From Rhizoclosmatium globosum (taxonomy: Eukaryota > Chytridiomycota > Chytridiomycetes > Chytridiales > Chytriomycetaceae): a stretch of 64,000 nucleotides of DNA. The stretch covers positions 558,001 through 622,000 of the forward strand of contig MCGO01000001.1 of the NCBI GenBank assembly GCA_002104985.1. Direction: 5' to 3'. A program made the translations under genes and the position numbers. This document shows, piece after piece, positions 24,655 through 35,792 of the stretch. Each line of letters begins with the position of its first letter. Positions within the stretch are counted from its first letter, which is position 1. The notes beneath the pieces were generated by a model. It saw only the letters and a program-made list of their open reading frames with translations, made no database searches and was not told where the DNA came from.

Positions 24655-27600
24655 ATGGCAACATCAAACGAAAGCTCGCAAGGTACTGTCCGATCCTAAT
24701 AATATACTCATTACTTAGCCAGCGTATAGGACAGAGCCTTGGGAGGCTGCTGGTTCTTGGAGTCATCTTTCACATTGTGTATTCATGGTCCATCTTCGAC
24801 ATCTACTTCCGATCACCGTTGGTTCACGGAATGACGCCTGTTGATCCTCCTCAACCAGCTCCAGCAAAGCGCCTTGTTCTGTTTGTTGGTCAGTTGACAT
24901 CAACTTACACGTCGGCAATCAATAAATTGACAGTCCTATCTAACAGCTGATGGGCTTCGAGCCGACAAGTTGTTTGAAAACAAACTGAGTCGGGCACCAT
25001 TCCTCCAGAGTGTTGTGATGAACGAGGGAATGTGGGGAATTTCAAGAACTCACGTTCCAACTGAAAGCCGACCGGGCATGTCGCTCTTATTGCTGGATTC
25101 TATGAAGATGTATCAGCAGTTACACATGGATGGAAAACGAATCCTGTAGAATTTGATTCGTTGTTCAACCAATCAAGGAAAACCTGGTCGTTTGGATCCC
25201 CAGACATCTTACCAATGTTTGCAGAGGGCGCTTCTGACCCAAACCGTGTGGAGACTTTCATGTACGCTCCAGAGTTTGAAGACTTTGCAGAAGAAGGTAG
25301 GATACATCCTCAAGTTCATATTTTGTACTCACTCACACAACCTAGACGCGAGTAAATTGGACACCTGGGTATTCGACAAAGTCGATGAGTTTTTCGCAGA
25401 AGCTCAAAAGAATGCAACAACGATGGAGCTTTTGCGTTCAGACAAGATCGTATTTTTCCTCCACCTCCTTGGCCTTGATACGAACGGACACGGCCACCGC
25501 CCCTACTCCAAAGAATACCTCGAAAATATTAAAATCGTCGACAAAGGAATTGCAGATTTCGTCGCAAAGTTTGACAAGTTCTACAACAACGATGGACGAA
25601 CGACATATGTATTCTCGGCGGATCATGGAATGAGTAACCGTGGAAATCACGGAGATGGACATCCTGATAACACTGAAACACCCTTGATTGTATGGGGTGC
25701 TGGAGTGGCTGGACCAAATAAGACTTCACCGACAGTTGATTCGTACAGCTTGGCATGGGGACTAGACGAGTACCAAAGAAATGATGTAAACCAAGCGGAT
25801 GTTGCTCCGTTGATGGTGAGTGCCATGTTGCTGTCGCGGGCTTCTCTTACTTTAAACTAGTCGACTTTGGTTGGTGTTCCTTACCCCATGAACTCAGTCG
25901 GTGAACTACCGCTCCCATATATTAAAAATACGGAAGAATACAAAGCATCAGCAGCCTTCAAAACGGCTACTCAAATCCTTCGTCAATTTCTTGTGAAACA
26001 AGAATCCAAACGCCGCACAGAGCTGTACTTTGTTCCGTTCCCGTATCTCATCAACCACGAAGCCTTGTCGGTTGAAATTCAAGGGCTTATAGATAAAGGG
26101 CTAATCGCTATTGCGGAAACAAAGAGTTTGGAGTTGGCGAGGCTTTGCGTTGAAGGACTACGTTACTATCAGATCTACGATTGGCTCTTCTTAAGAGGAC
26201 TGATTTCTGTTGGTTACTTGGGTTGGATTGTGAATAGTTTGTTGTTTGTTTTGAAGAACTATGGAAGTAGTCCTCAAGCTGTTACTGCTGAAGATGAGTC
26301 CTCCAACAAGATGGTCTGTTCTTCACTTTTTTTCAATTTATAAATTAGCTGGCTGACATCTTTTGCAGGTTTCCTACGGCGCAATCCTCATCTTTGTCGC
26401 TTTCTCCCTCTTCATGTACCTCAAGGAATCTCATCCAAATTACTACCTTTACATTGCATTCCTCGTGTATCTTTGGGCACAAGTCTTCAAAGAGCGTAAA
26501 TTCGCATTTTCCGTCATTTCTCGAAACTTCAACACAGGCGCTTTGGCAGGAAACCTAGTCAAAATTTCAATTTATGTTATCGCACTCGAAATTCTTGTGT
26601 ACAGCTACTTCAGCAGGGAGGTTTTGACGCCATCCTTAATTGTTGCTGGAATTGTGTGGCCGTTCTTGACACCAACGTCCTTCCAAAACAAAAATTGGCG
26701 AATGATTTTGTTTTGGAGAACGGCGTGCATCGTAACGAGTGTGTTCACATTGCTTCCAGTTGAATTGGGTGAAGATATGCGATTGGTGTAAGCCTGAAAA
26801 CCAAAGTTAAGACTGTTGCTGATATTTGATAGGACTCTCGGTGGAGTTTTGATTTTGATTTCGGGAGCCATTGCTGCATATCTGCTACCAAAGTACGCGC
26901 CAACGGCATTACCGGTTAGTGGAAAGACGAAACAACAGAAAGATGGACCACCTGCTATCATTCTATTCCAGGTATGTTGCATCTATACACACAAGCAAGT
27001 ACTTAAAGATATTTGTTCAGCTTGTTGTCATTTTGGTCAGTATCTCATTGTAAATGACACATCTGGTCGTTTGTCACGAAAGGAGGGGCTTCCATTGTTG
27101 AATCAATTGTTGAGTTGGATTATTTTGTTTTCATGTGGAATTATTCCAGCGATGGATCTTGTCAAAGAAGGGCACCACTTTTTGCGTCGATTGGTAGTTA
27201 TTTACCTCTCTTTCGCACCTCTGTTTATCTTGCTGAGTATCAGGTATGTTTTCAATGAGCAGAATTTTCGTTGACTAAAGAGTTTAACAGTTATGAAACT
27301 CTCTTCTATTTCTGCTTCTCTCAAACCTTGTTGGGATGGCTTCTTATGGAACGACAACTGTTTTCAGAAGTCAAGAGCACTGAGCCACTTGGAAATGATT
27401 ACTCTGATGTGATTCCCAAACGAGTTACTCGTCTCATCTAAAGCTGCTTCAACTGCCTCTCCAAAGAGTGATTCCGTTTGCTCACTGTCGACGATCTTCG
27501 TACAGCCACATCTTCTTGTTCCTTATAATACCGCCTTTTTCGGAACTGGAAATATTGCATCTGTATCTTCGTTCTCGATGGAATCTGTATATCGATTTAC

Positions 27601-27914
27601 AACGGTCTTTAATCCATTCCTTATGGGTGTTCTCTTGGTCATCAAGTTGATTGTTCCATTTTTCCTGCTCAGTGCTGTATTTGGAGTATTTCTCGAAGCA
27701 TCGCGCTTCCAGCTTTCAGTCTCTTCCTTCTCGTTCTTAGCACCACTGATGTAATGACGCTCAATTTCTTCTTCTTGGTGAGAGATGATGGAAGTTGGTT
27801 GGAAATTGGCACACAATCAGCCACTATATTATTGCGAGTACATTCATTGTATTCCAGATTATTTTGTTCAGTGTGGGGCACTTCTTGGTTGGTAAAGTCT
27901 TGATTCCGGATTAA
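24655..27914 (+). CDS. PIGN: GPI ethanolamine phosphate transferase 1 (PIG-N/MCD4), frame breaks
   Basis: Adds phosphoethanolamine to the first mannose of GPI precursors in the ER. Order: short cytosolic start MATSNESSQ, a membrane span ([15 protein letters not shown]), the alkaline-phosphatase-like domain ([48 protein letters not shown] with metal ligands), [14 protein letters not shown], then about a dozen membrane spans ending [47 protein letters not shown] and a final GKVLIPD. Many introns of 45-65 bp. The conserved frame is broken by single lost bases near 25075, 27050, 27475, 27503, 27525, 27712 and 27808, so the raw reading frame stops early. Confidence 0.85.
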
Positions 27915-28044
27915 GAAAACGGAGAAGGCAGATTAAGAAACTAAATACAATATTTTATACTACGAAAACAAGTTGCGCACCGATACTAAAACTGTTTTGT
28001 TTGTATGATACTCTCCAGTAGTTGCCTCCACACTGGATCTTTTC

Positions 28045-30256
28045 TTAACGTCGCAGAGTGGCCACAATCACAATTCCGCGCTTGGCCGGGTCAACATAAC
28101 ATTCATTCGCCGATAGTCTTTTAAGAAACCAATCTTTCCGTTTGTTTTGACGGCTGAGAAGACGATCACATCACGTTCCTGTCCTTGAAACCCATCAACA
28201 GTCCGCTGAAACAAACATCAGAGTTACGTGGCAAAGAAATCCACAAAAAACTCACCACATCCACATCATTGATTCCAACTTCATCCAAGACTTTTGAATC
28301 AACTGGACTTGAGCAGCATACCCAGATATCACACCAAATCCACTCCCACCACCAGTCTCTCTCCAAAGATCCTCGACTACTTGTTTCACAGCTTCAGCTT
28401 CTTCCTTATTCTCAACGGATCCACTGTTGGTGACGCATTCTGATCCCTGTGCCACATCAACGAACGCGACAAACTTCTTTCCATGAAACGGTGCTGATCG
28501 CATTGGTTTCCATCCGTCCATACTCTGATGAGTCTTGATCCTCCATTATACCAAACACGACTCGAAAATTCACAAATCTCCTTGGGCATTCGATACTGCT
28601 CGTCCAACAAAACGACAGGCGCCTCCCCTCGTCCTTCATCACTTCAAACAAACTCTTTTGGAACCCATCCGCCTGCTCGCCATTTCGAGATTCCGAAGTA
28701 ACAGCCCCAAGTTGCATTTCATCACCTACAAGAACAATTCGTTCTTTGCCTTTGAAGTTGCAATGTATGTGGCGCATTGGAGACTTGCGCGGCTTCATCA
28801 ACAATGACTGTGTCAAACTTGCATGTCGCAAGAACGCCAACACCAGCGCTGAGAGTAGTACTGAAAACGATGCTCGAGTAGTATACGCGTTTATCAAGTG
28901 TTTCAACGTCGTTCACAGTGTTGTAGGGAAGGTATGGCCAATGTGCGGGATCCACAGTATCGCGGGTTCCAATTCGGACCAACTTTCGTCGAGAAGGTTT
29001 AAAGTCTGGGTTTCGTTCATGAGCTTGGAGAAATTGCTTCAAGATTGTGTCGACGGCTTGATGTGTTGGTGCAGTGACCAGGATTGTTTTGGTTGGGCAA
29101 GTATGAAGAAGTAGTGAAATGAGGGACGTTATGACACGTGTTTTACCAGTACCTAATGATAACGTTAAACCAAAACAAGACATAGCAGCGCAGGTTACTC
29201 ACCAGGAGGACCCCAGACAACAGTTACCGGTTTTCAAGGGCAGTCTTGAGTGCTGTTGTCTGTGAGTTGTTTAAGCGTACAAGTGGGTGAAGGAGATTGT
29301 ACTTGTATTTCTCTTCATTGATTTCGTAGGACGGGATTGGTGACTTTGGATAAGTTGGGATAGAGCCCAATAAGGTGCAGGCTTCAAGAATGTTGGGAAC
29401 TTCTTGAGTGCATCAATCATTGCGGTGAATGCAGCAAGGTTCAGATCCAAAATACGTGCTTCAATGAGACTCGAAGGAATCCACTCATTCATGTTGATGG
29501 AGTTGTGAGATGTAAGAGAGAACGATGTTCCTTGCTTATTCGTTGTTGTTGAAGAAACGAATCCGAATGCAATTTCGTAGTTATTGGGATTTGAAGGATT
29601 GATTCTGTTCAAAACAAGCAATTGGCCATTGAGAGAGACAGTGGAGGACGAGCGAAGGAATCGGACGATAAATGAAGGATAACAGATCCATGAGTTCCCT
29701 TTGACATTGCGTCCAATCTCAGTTTCAGAATGCATGGATTAGGTTTAGATATCTCAACACGAATGGCTTCATCGAGACAGGCATTGAATTCCCGCCAAAC
29801 ACTGCTTGCGAGTTTGAACTGTTCGTTGTTGTTTGCGGGGTATTCCAGCAATCTATCCATCAGTTGGAGTCTGTCCCTTGTCGCGTTTGGCAGCAGCAAA
29901 TTCGGACACAGGTGGAGGAAACGCAGAGCCAGGCTCCAGCGAGCAAATGTTGGTTTTGCAGCGACCATTGCAGCAAGAAGGTGTTCAACGTCGACGAGTC
30001 GCACCGCTCGTCGCAACGTTTGGTGCACGGCAACAATCGTCGGCGAATGCGAAACTTTTTGTGGCTGATTCGGTGGCGAGGCAGTGCGGCGTGCGAGGCT
30101 GCGTGTCGGTGCAGTGGCGACGGTGGACACTTCGTCTGTCAGGCTTGGTGGCCTTTGTGAAACAGCTGTGGCGAGGCTGCGTTTAACTATTCGTATCGAT
30201 TGTGTTGCGTACGCGGTGGACGTGCGGCAGGTGCGGGTAAGTAGATGACAGAACAT
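28045..30256 (-). CDS. UPF1/IGHMBP2-like superfamily 1 helicase, frame breaks
   Basis: Motif order of an SF1B helicase: [24 protein letters not shown] (Walker A), [29 protein letters not shown] (DEAA), [64 protein letters not shown] and [10 protein letters not shown] ending [12 protein letters not shown]. The first 240 residues are basic and Ser/Thr/Ala-rich ([20 protein letters not shown]), which could target mitochondria, and then form a beta-rich region ([13 protein letters not shown]) like the domain before the helicase core of SMUBP-2. The frame is broken by lost single bases near 28085, 28291, 28540, 28622, 29680 and a larger shift near 28755. One intron near 28207-28256 contributes to motif V. 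The closest subgroup cannot be fixed by eye. Confidence 0.75.
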
Positions 30257-30357
30257 TGGTGTTCTGTTGTTCGGACACCCTTGAAACAGAGTTGAAATTG
30301 CAAAAATAGACAACAAACATTCCGCCAATTTCGTTTACTCTGATTATTCATTCTAAT

Positions 30358-31051
30358 TTACCAGAGCGGCTCGTTGTTGGTTTTACGCAGAAGCTCAATG
30401 AATCCAGCTGGCAGGATAGGCTGTCCGTTCTCCACCAAATATCTGAAAGGCATCTCAACACTCTCGCTTTTGCTGACCTGCAATTCAGGTTTGTCGACGA
30501 ACTGCAGCTCACTGAGTTTCTTTCCTCCTTCCAACACTCGTTTCGACACCAACACTGCAGTATCAGTCTACCAAAAATGATAAGCGCCAACCGATCCAAT
30601 TATACATTCTGTAAAACTCACAGTCATTTGAATGGGTCCCAGATGTCTTCCTGTAAAGCCCTGAACTCTCAACTCTTTGGTTCTGTCTCTTGGAGGATCG
30701 TCTCCAGAATACCACCAAACAACAGAAACTCAAATCCATCCTTGCCATCGTCTGGGTTGAGTTCAACAGGTGCCGACGGGTCCAACAGAAGAACCTTTTG
30801 AACTGATCCAGCATATTGCAAAGCGTCTGCTGAGTACAGACAGCTCCCTCCTTAATGTTCTGAGGATGTTTTCGATAGTATCTTTGGTCAGGTTGCAAAG
30901 GACGAGGTTTCCCTTTCCAACTTGAACAATCATGTTTGAGTACTCGAGCTTGACCCACTCGACAGACCTGTTCACCCATAAGTATTACGAAGAAGGCCAT
31001 AACAACCCTACCCTCTTCAAAGTGCTCGATAATGTACTTGAATTGTGGCAT
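30358..31051 (-). CDS. SFM1: SFM1-type SPOUT protein arginine methyltransferase, frame breaks
   Basis: Starts MPQFKYIIEHFEEG, then VKLEYSNMIVQVGKGNLVLCNL, LLLDPSAPVELNPDDG, FLLFGGILGDDPPRDRTKEL, TGRHLGPIQMT, then TDTAVLVSKRVLEGGKKL, FVDKPEL and MPFRYLVENGQPILPAGF. These are the SPOUT-knot signatures of yeast Sfm1, which methylates an arginine of ribosomal protein uS3. Two introns (one just after HFEEG, one after QMT). The frame needs three restored single bases near 30850, 30795 and 30705, each at a run such as AAAAGG or TGGAG. The start is divergent from IFT25 with 45 bp between. Confidence 0.85.
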
Positions 31052-31096
31052 TTCCGATCCAGGAAAAAAAGTCAAACAAAAGAACCTATTCAAAAT

Positions 31097-31870
31097 ATGG
31101 CATCCGGTGCGCCTTCTTCAGAGAATATTCAAAACCTTCGTATTTCTATGGTCACTTCAGCTGACGCTAGATTTCCTGCTGAAAATATGCTGGATGGGTT
31201 CGTTATTCTCAATCCTATTTCAGAACAAGTTTGACATGTCAACTACAGTACAACCAAATCATTCTGGGCTTCCACTGGTCTCTATCCGCAAGAATTTATC
31301 GTTACTTTGCCGTCGCTTCATGTCATTAAGAAGATCACAATCTGGAGTATGAAGGGTTCGTCTTGCACAACAATTCGGATTCTACCTCGCATTATTCCTG
31401 GATCTAACATTAAGCAGTCGCAGGATGGACAATCTCACGTTCAGGTTCTGAAAAGCAATTTGACTTTGACGAAGTGTATTCTGAAGGTTAGAATTCATTT
31501 ACAACCCATTACTCGCGCTCATCGCAATATCACTCACTTTCATATACCGGTTAGACATCGAAGACACACCAGACCAAACCCTTCAAATTACATCCTTCAC
31601 GGTTTCATACTCCGACGCACACAGAGCCGCAGCGGCAAAACACATCAAATTCACCATCAGAAAAGGATATCTCGACTTTTGTGCTGTGCATAGAATACAA
31701 TTCAGGGTGAAGCCGTGCCAGATCGCGTTTCGGGGACTGCCGAACGGCGAAAGAGTCGCAAGAGTGCTGTTAGTGGACGTGATGAAGGAAGCGAAGAGGA
31801 AGAGGACGAAGAAGAGCAAGAAGAGCAAGATAATGAGAGAGTTGTTGTACAAGTCAAAGAGAGAGATTGA
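31097..31870 (+). CDS. IFT25: intraflagellar transport protein IFT25 (HSPB11 family)
   Basis: MVTSADARFPAENMLDG, then after an intron SFWASTGLYPQEFIVTLP, ITIWSMK, DEVYSEDIEDTPDQTLQITS, HRAAAAKHIKFTI and DFCAVHRIQF. This is the discoidin-like beta-sandwich of IFT25, which pairs with IFT27 in the IFT-B complex of cilia and carries the conserved calcium-site SxDxRFP loop. The tail after about 31710 is read in an acidic frame (SEEEEDEEEQEEQ) ending TGA at 31870; keeping the upstream frame instead gives a Lys-rich tail ending at 31880. The acidic reading needs one extra base at a GGG run (about 31709). Confidence 0.85.
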
Positions 31871-31981
31871 TATACTGTAAACCGGTTAATTTCCCCTTTA
31901 TTTCTCAATGATACAACATAAAAGAGAAACGTAACATGATTCTACTGCTTGCCTATTTGACGCTGGCTTGTTGAATAGTTT

Positions 31982-32812
31982 TTACTTCAATGGCTCTCCT
32001 GGAAGTCGTTCAACCGCATATTGTCGCTTGCTACTGACGATGGACATGATTGGAATACCCGGAACTTTACGGATTCGTTTCTTGAGATCTTTATCGCAAG
32101 TCGCGACAATGTAGATTGGGTGCTGTTCCACTATTGAGTTGCAAGTTCAAGAATCATACAAAATATTACTAACCTGCATAACTCGATTCACAATACAGTC
32201 ATCGGCATATGTTCCTTTATGTGAGCATGGAAGCCTCTTGAATCGAGGATCACGGGCAGTGCTGATTAGAATTCCATTCCAGTTTAGCGTAAAGGCAACC
32301 GCAATGACCCAACACAACAAGCTTACGTCAAAGCAATCCTGAATTTACTACCCAGCTTCTCCAACTCAGCCATTACACAGTCTGTAATGCAAGGAATACA
32401 TTTCGCGTACAGACAATCCATGGAAGCCTTCACGATTTCGAGTTTGTTTTGGATGCTGAAGTTGATAAAGTTGGTATCGACAAGGATGTGGTATGGAGGG
32501 CCAAGGGCTTCGTTGTATTTGAAGAAGAGGGACGCAGCGGTTTGAGGCCTTTGTTGCGAACGGGGTAAGGAAGACGCAGATACTAGATGAAAGCCACGTT
32601 TACTCACATTTCCTTTACTTTTGCCTTTTCGAGTTTCTCAGCTTTCGCGACAGCCTTTTCTTGGTTTTGTTTGAGACGTTGGTCGTTTGGAGCCAACATG
32701 CGTTTAACTTGGGCAAACTTTCTGGTTTTTGCAGCTTTGGCCTGGATAAGATCGAGTAATGATTAGTATGGTTCTTTGATAGGAAGGGTAAACGACTCAG
32801 GACACCAACCAT
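31982..32812 (-). CDS. FCF1: FCF1/UTP24 PIN-domain rRNA-processing nuclease
   Basis: Five exons; the first is the start codon alone (32812-32810), followed by [22 protein letters not shown]. Then [25 protein letters not shown] (PIN Asp), [23 protein letters not shown] (second acidic site), [19 protein letters not shown] and [23 protein letters not shown]. This is the small-subunit processome nuclease that cuts at sites A1/A2. No frame breaks. It ends LPGEPLK. Confidence 0.96.
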
Positions 32813-32875
32813 TTAGTTAGTGAGTAGTTTTGAAGAGTTGTTCAACAAAGAAAAAAAGAAAGGAGAAAGAGAACG

Positions 32876-33025
32876 ATGCTCCCCAACTTCAAAGCCATCT
32901 TTCGAGAAGCGCGGACACCCGAAGAACAGCGCAGCATTTCAAACGCCGCAGTGTTCAAACTGGTCTCGTTTCTGGGCTTTGTTGTGTCGTTTAATGTCCT
33001 GCGGAAGTCTGTCAATATGGACTGA
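32876..33025 (+). CDS. tiny predicted single-span membrane protein
   Basis: A 49-residue frame (MLPNFKAIFREARTPEEQRS followed by a span AAVFKLVSFLGFVVSFNVL and a short basic end). The layout (cytosolic acidic/basic head, one C-terminal span) recalls small mitochondrial TOM subunits such as Tom5, but similarity is too slight to name it. Its ATG lies 63 bp from the FCF1 start on the other strand, like other divergent pairs here. A longer overlapping frame from 32821 is not membrane-like and I prefer this one. Confidence 0.4.
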   Translation: MLPNFKAIFREARTPEEQRSISNAAVFKLVSFLGFVVSFNVLRKSVNMD

Positions 33026-33160
33026 GTCTCTGTCTGGGCGGACTGCCTTTGCCTTGCTCCTTTCAGCCTCCGCTTGACTTACTGTTCTTTCTTTTCGTTA
33101 TACCCACATTTGTAGCGCCCGTGAAGCGAATAAAGTCTTTGTAAATATTCTCATTGAAAC

Positions 33161-34165
33161 ATGCAACAGTCCCTGTGGAACAGACTACGGCCTAACTTGG
33201 CTATGGTTGTCTGCATCATTGGAACAACTTTATTTATTCATCTGACCACCATGTTCTGTATCCTGGTCCCCTGGCTCTGGCCGCTGCGGACTCTCCTCTC
33301 AAAACTTAGTTTCCTTGTCCTCAACGCATCTACATCATTACTCTTAATCAATTACTATCTCTGCATCGTATCAAACCCTGGAACTGTATATTCATACTAT
33401 CAACCACCGCCCGAAACGGCATTGGAGCTGACCCCTGTTATGGACTATTTGGAGGTTGATCCAGCCACAGACGTCTTATCACCGCATTACTGCCATTCAT
33501 GCCAGCGTTATAAACCTCCGCGGGCGCATCATTGTCGTTATTGTTCTCGCTGCATTCTTCGCATGGATCACCATTGCTCATGGATTGCAAACTGTGTTGG
33601 TCATGGAAACCAAGCACATTTCATACGATTCCTCTTTTGGTCTTGTATTTCGTGTTGGTGCTGTGTGCTCGTCATTGTCGCACGGTTAGAAGTGGTGTTG
33701 GTTGGTGCAGTAAGGGGGCACTCCAACTTGGAAATGGAAAGTGGGGAGCTCATCATCGTTTGCATGAATGTGGTAGTATTGACGCCTATGGTGACCATGG
33801 TGTCGATGTTGTTTTATAATCAGGTAAGGTCAGTTTCCCTTGCGGAGATTTACTTATACTTCGCTCAGATTCAGCTTCTACTCACAAATGAGACGACAAT
33901 AGAGAACTTGAAGAAAAATCGATATTCTTCATATTCTTATGCAGGGAGACGCGTGGATTTGAATGAGAATCCATATGATTTGGGGAATTGGTTTGAAAAC
34001 GTTCAGCAAGTACTAGGAGAGAATCCCCTCTTCTGGTTACTCCCCAACTTTCAGTTTCACTCAAAACCAAGCTGGAGCGGCGTTAGCGGGGACGAGGAAG
34101 TTTGGCATAGGGATGGACATTGGTTTCCGATTGGAACGCATGTTCAGCGTATTCTGCATGAATAG
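33161..34165 (+). CDS. DHHC palmitoyltransferase (PFA4/ZDHHC6 type)
   Basis: Single exon of 334 residues with four membrane spans. The catalytic cysteine-rich domain reads YCHSCQRYKPPRAHHCRYCS then RMDHHCSWIANCVGHGN (DHHC intact). Downstream are TTIENLKKNRYSS (a TTxE motif) and NPYDLGNWFENVQQVLG, features of ER-type enzymes such as Pfa4 and ZDHHC6, which S-acylate membrane proteins. It ends 9 bp from the MoaC stop (convergent). Confidence 0.93.
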   Translation: MQQSLWNRLRPNLAMVVCIIGTTLFIHLTTMFCILVPWLWPLRTLLSKLSFLVLNASTSLLLINYYLCIVSNPGTVYSYYQPPPETALELTPVMDYLEVDPATDVLSPHYCHSCQRYKPPRAHHCRYCSRCILRMDHHCSWIANCVGHGNQAHFIRFLFWSCISCWCCVLVIVARLEVVLVGAVRGHSNLEMESGELIIVCMNVVVLTPMVTMVSMLFYNQVRSVSLAEIYLYFAQIQLLLTNETTIENLKKNRYSSYSYAGRRVDLNENPYDLGNWFENVQQVLGENPLFWLLPNFQFHSKPSWSGVSGDEEVWHRDGHWFPIGTHVQRILHE

Positions 34166-34174
34166 AGACAGTCT

Positions 34175-34818
34175 TTATTTATCAACTGCCTTGTAATCTG
34201 ATTTCCCGCCAGTCTTGCTGAGTACATGAATGTTTTCAATCGTTATGGCTTTGTCAACAGCTTTACACATATCGAAAACAGTTACTGCCGCAACAGAGAC
34301 CCCCTTTAAAACAGCGAATTAGATAGAAAGCCTTTTACTAGCTTACATACCATCACAGCTTCCACTTCCACGCCTGTTCGTTCCACACATTCAACTTTAC
34401 ACACAATATCAACAGCGTTTTTAGCCTCTTTCAGTTCAAATTCCAGATCGATATGAGTAAGCAACAGTGGATGCGCGAGAGGGACAAGAAGCCCAGTTTG
34501 TTTAGCAGCGTTGATCCCTGCAAGCTGAGTGATGTCAGAGTCTAGTCAAGTAACATCAAAACTCTAACCTTGGCTACTCCCAAGACATCTCCTTTCGCCA
34601 TCGCGTTTCGTCGAAGTGTGTCGAACGCTTCTGGTGTTGAGAAGCGTACTGTGGCCTGCGCTGCGGCAGTGCGATGCTTTGGGACTTTGGCGGAGACGTT
34701 AACCCTGTAGCTCTGTCAGTATATATTCATATCGAAAGCAAATCTCCAAACATGGATGCCTTGCCGCTGGCGTCAACATGCGAAAGGGTAGCCTTAGTGG
34801 AGAGAAATCGTCGCATCA
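34175..34818 (-). CDS. MoaC-type cyclic pyranopterin monophosphate synthase
   Basis: Four exons. [102 protein letters not shown] and [11 protein letters not shown] match MoaC throughout, including the His of PLAHP and the KAVDK lysine. It makes cyclic pyranopterin monophosphate, the first molybdenum-cofactor precursor. About 160 residues, the size of a stand-alone MoaC, with no MoaA half attached. The start has two ATGs in a row (34818). A molybdoenzyme is therefore expected in the genome. Confidence 0.93.
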
Positions 34819-34915
34819 TTTCCAAGTAAATTAATTGAAGAGAAGCATGAAGAAGAGATAGATCCGAGGTGTTCCAGAAAAACTCGAACTTTTACTCTAC
34901 TGATATCAACCTCCA

Positions 34916-35608
34916 ATGCCAGGCTCCATCTTCTCCTTCAAGGACCAATACTGTGGCTACGCAGAGTACCACAACAACAGGACGAACCAAATCATTCACA
35001 CAATCTTTGTCCCAGCAATCATGTGGTCCAGCTGCGTGATGCACACAATTGGAGTCCCTGGCGCCATCATTCCAGGCCTTCCATTCAACGTTACAACCCT
35101 CTTGACCATATCCTACGCAACGTACTATACTATTTTACACCCTGTGATTGGCGGGTTCGTTGGAGCCACTCTGTTTGGGATGTTGTACTCTTGTAACCTT
35201 TTCGTCACGGAGTCTCGCGCGTTGACAGGGGTTCGTTTTGGTTACTTGTGACCATGTGCTTTGAGCAGCTTATACGATGCACTATAGATGGGTCCTTTCT
35301 ATTTGGCGCTTGCTATTCATGTCACGGCGTGGATCTGTCAGTTTAGTTGAGTGCTTGCAATAATGAGTCATACGTCGCGTTTTAATGTTCTATACTTATC
35401 TAGTTGGACATGGTGTATTCGAGAAGCGAGCGCCTGCTTTGTTGGATAATTTGTTACAAGGTATACGGTGGTGTGTGTCTTTTCTAACTCAGCCTTCAAC
35501 TTCATTTAACTAGCTGTCGTTCTGGCTTACCTCTTTGTTTGGACTCACACGTTGTTCGACTTTGGATTGTATCCTGACCTGCACAAAGAACTTCAAAGTG
35601 AACAGTAA
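34916..35608 (+). CDS. MPO1: MPO1-type 2-hydroxy fatty acid dioxygenase (DUF962), C-terminus altered by insertion
   Basis: Four exons. FKDQYCGYAEYHNNRTNQIIH, FVPAIMWSS, YTILHPVIGG, FYLALAIHVTAWICQFIGHG and FEKRAPALLDNL carry the conserved His and Tyr set of the iron-dependent Mpo1 family, which removes one carbon from 2-hydroxy fatty acids during phytosphingosine breakdown in the ER. Three or four membrane spans. The coding sequence ends LQSEQ-stop, and that stop is supplied by the first bases of the inserted element (35603). Beyond the element, at 38582, the original frame continues EVGKRIAAV. The loss is only of the last residues, so activity may be kept. Confidence 0.9.
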
Positions 35609-35702
35609 ATGGTCCGAACCAGGGTATGTCATTCGGAACCCCATTCGGAACCCCATTCGGAGCATCATGCGGATCATCATTCGGATCATCATTCGGATTC
35701 GG
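35609..35702 (+). repeat. left inverted repeat with iterated ATTCGG
   Basis: ATGGTCCGAA followed by at least five copies of ATTCGG(A) or atgcgg variants at 11-16 bp spacing. Pairs with 38489-38574. Confidence 0.8.
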
Positions 35703-35792
35703 ATGGTCATGTGGAGTTTAAGGCCATGCTGTGCGTTATCTTGCCTTGTTGAAGTGAAGCCTTCGAATAAATTCTATTCACATTCTCGAACA

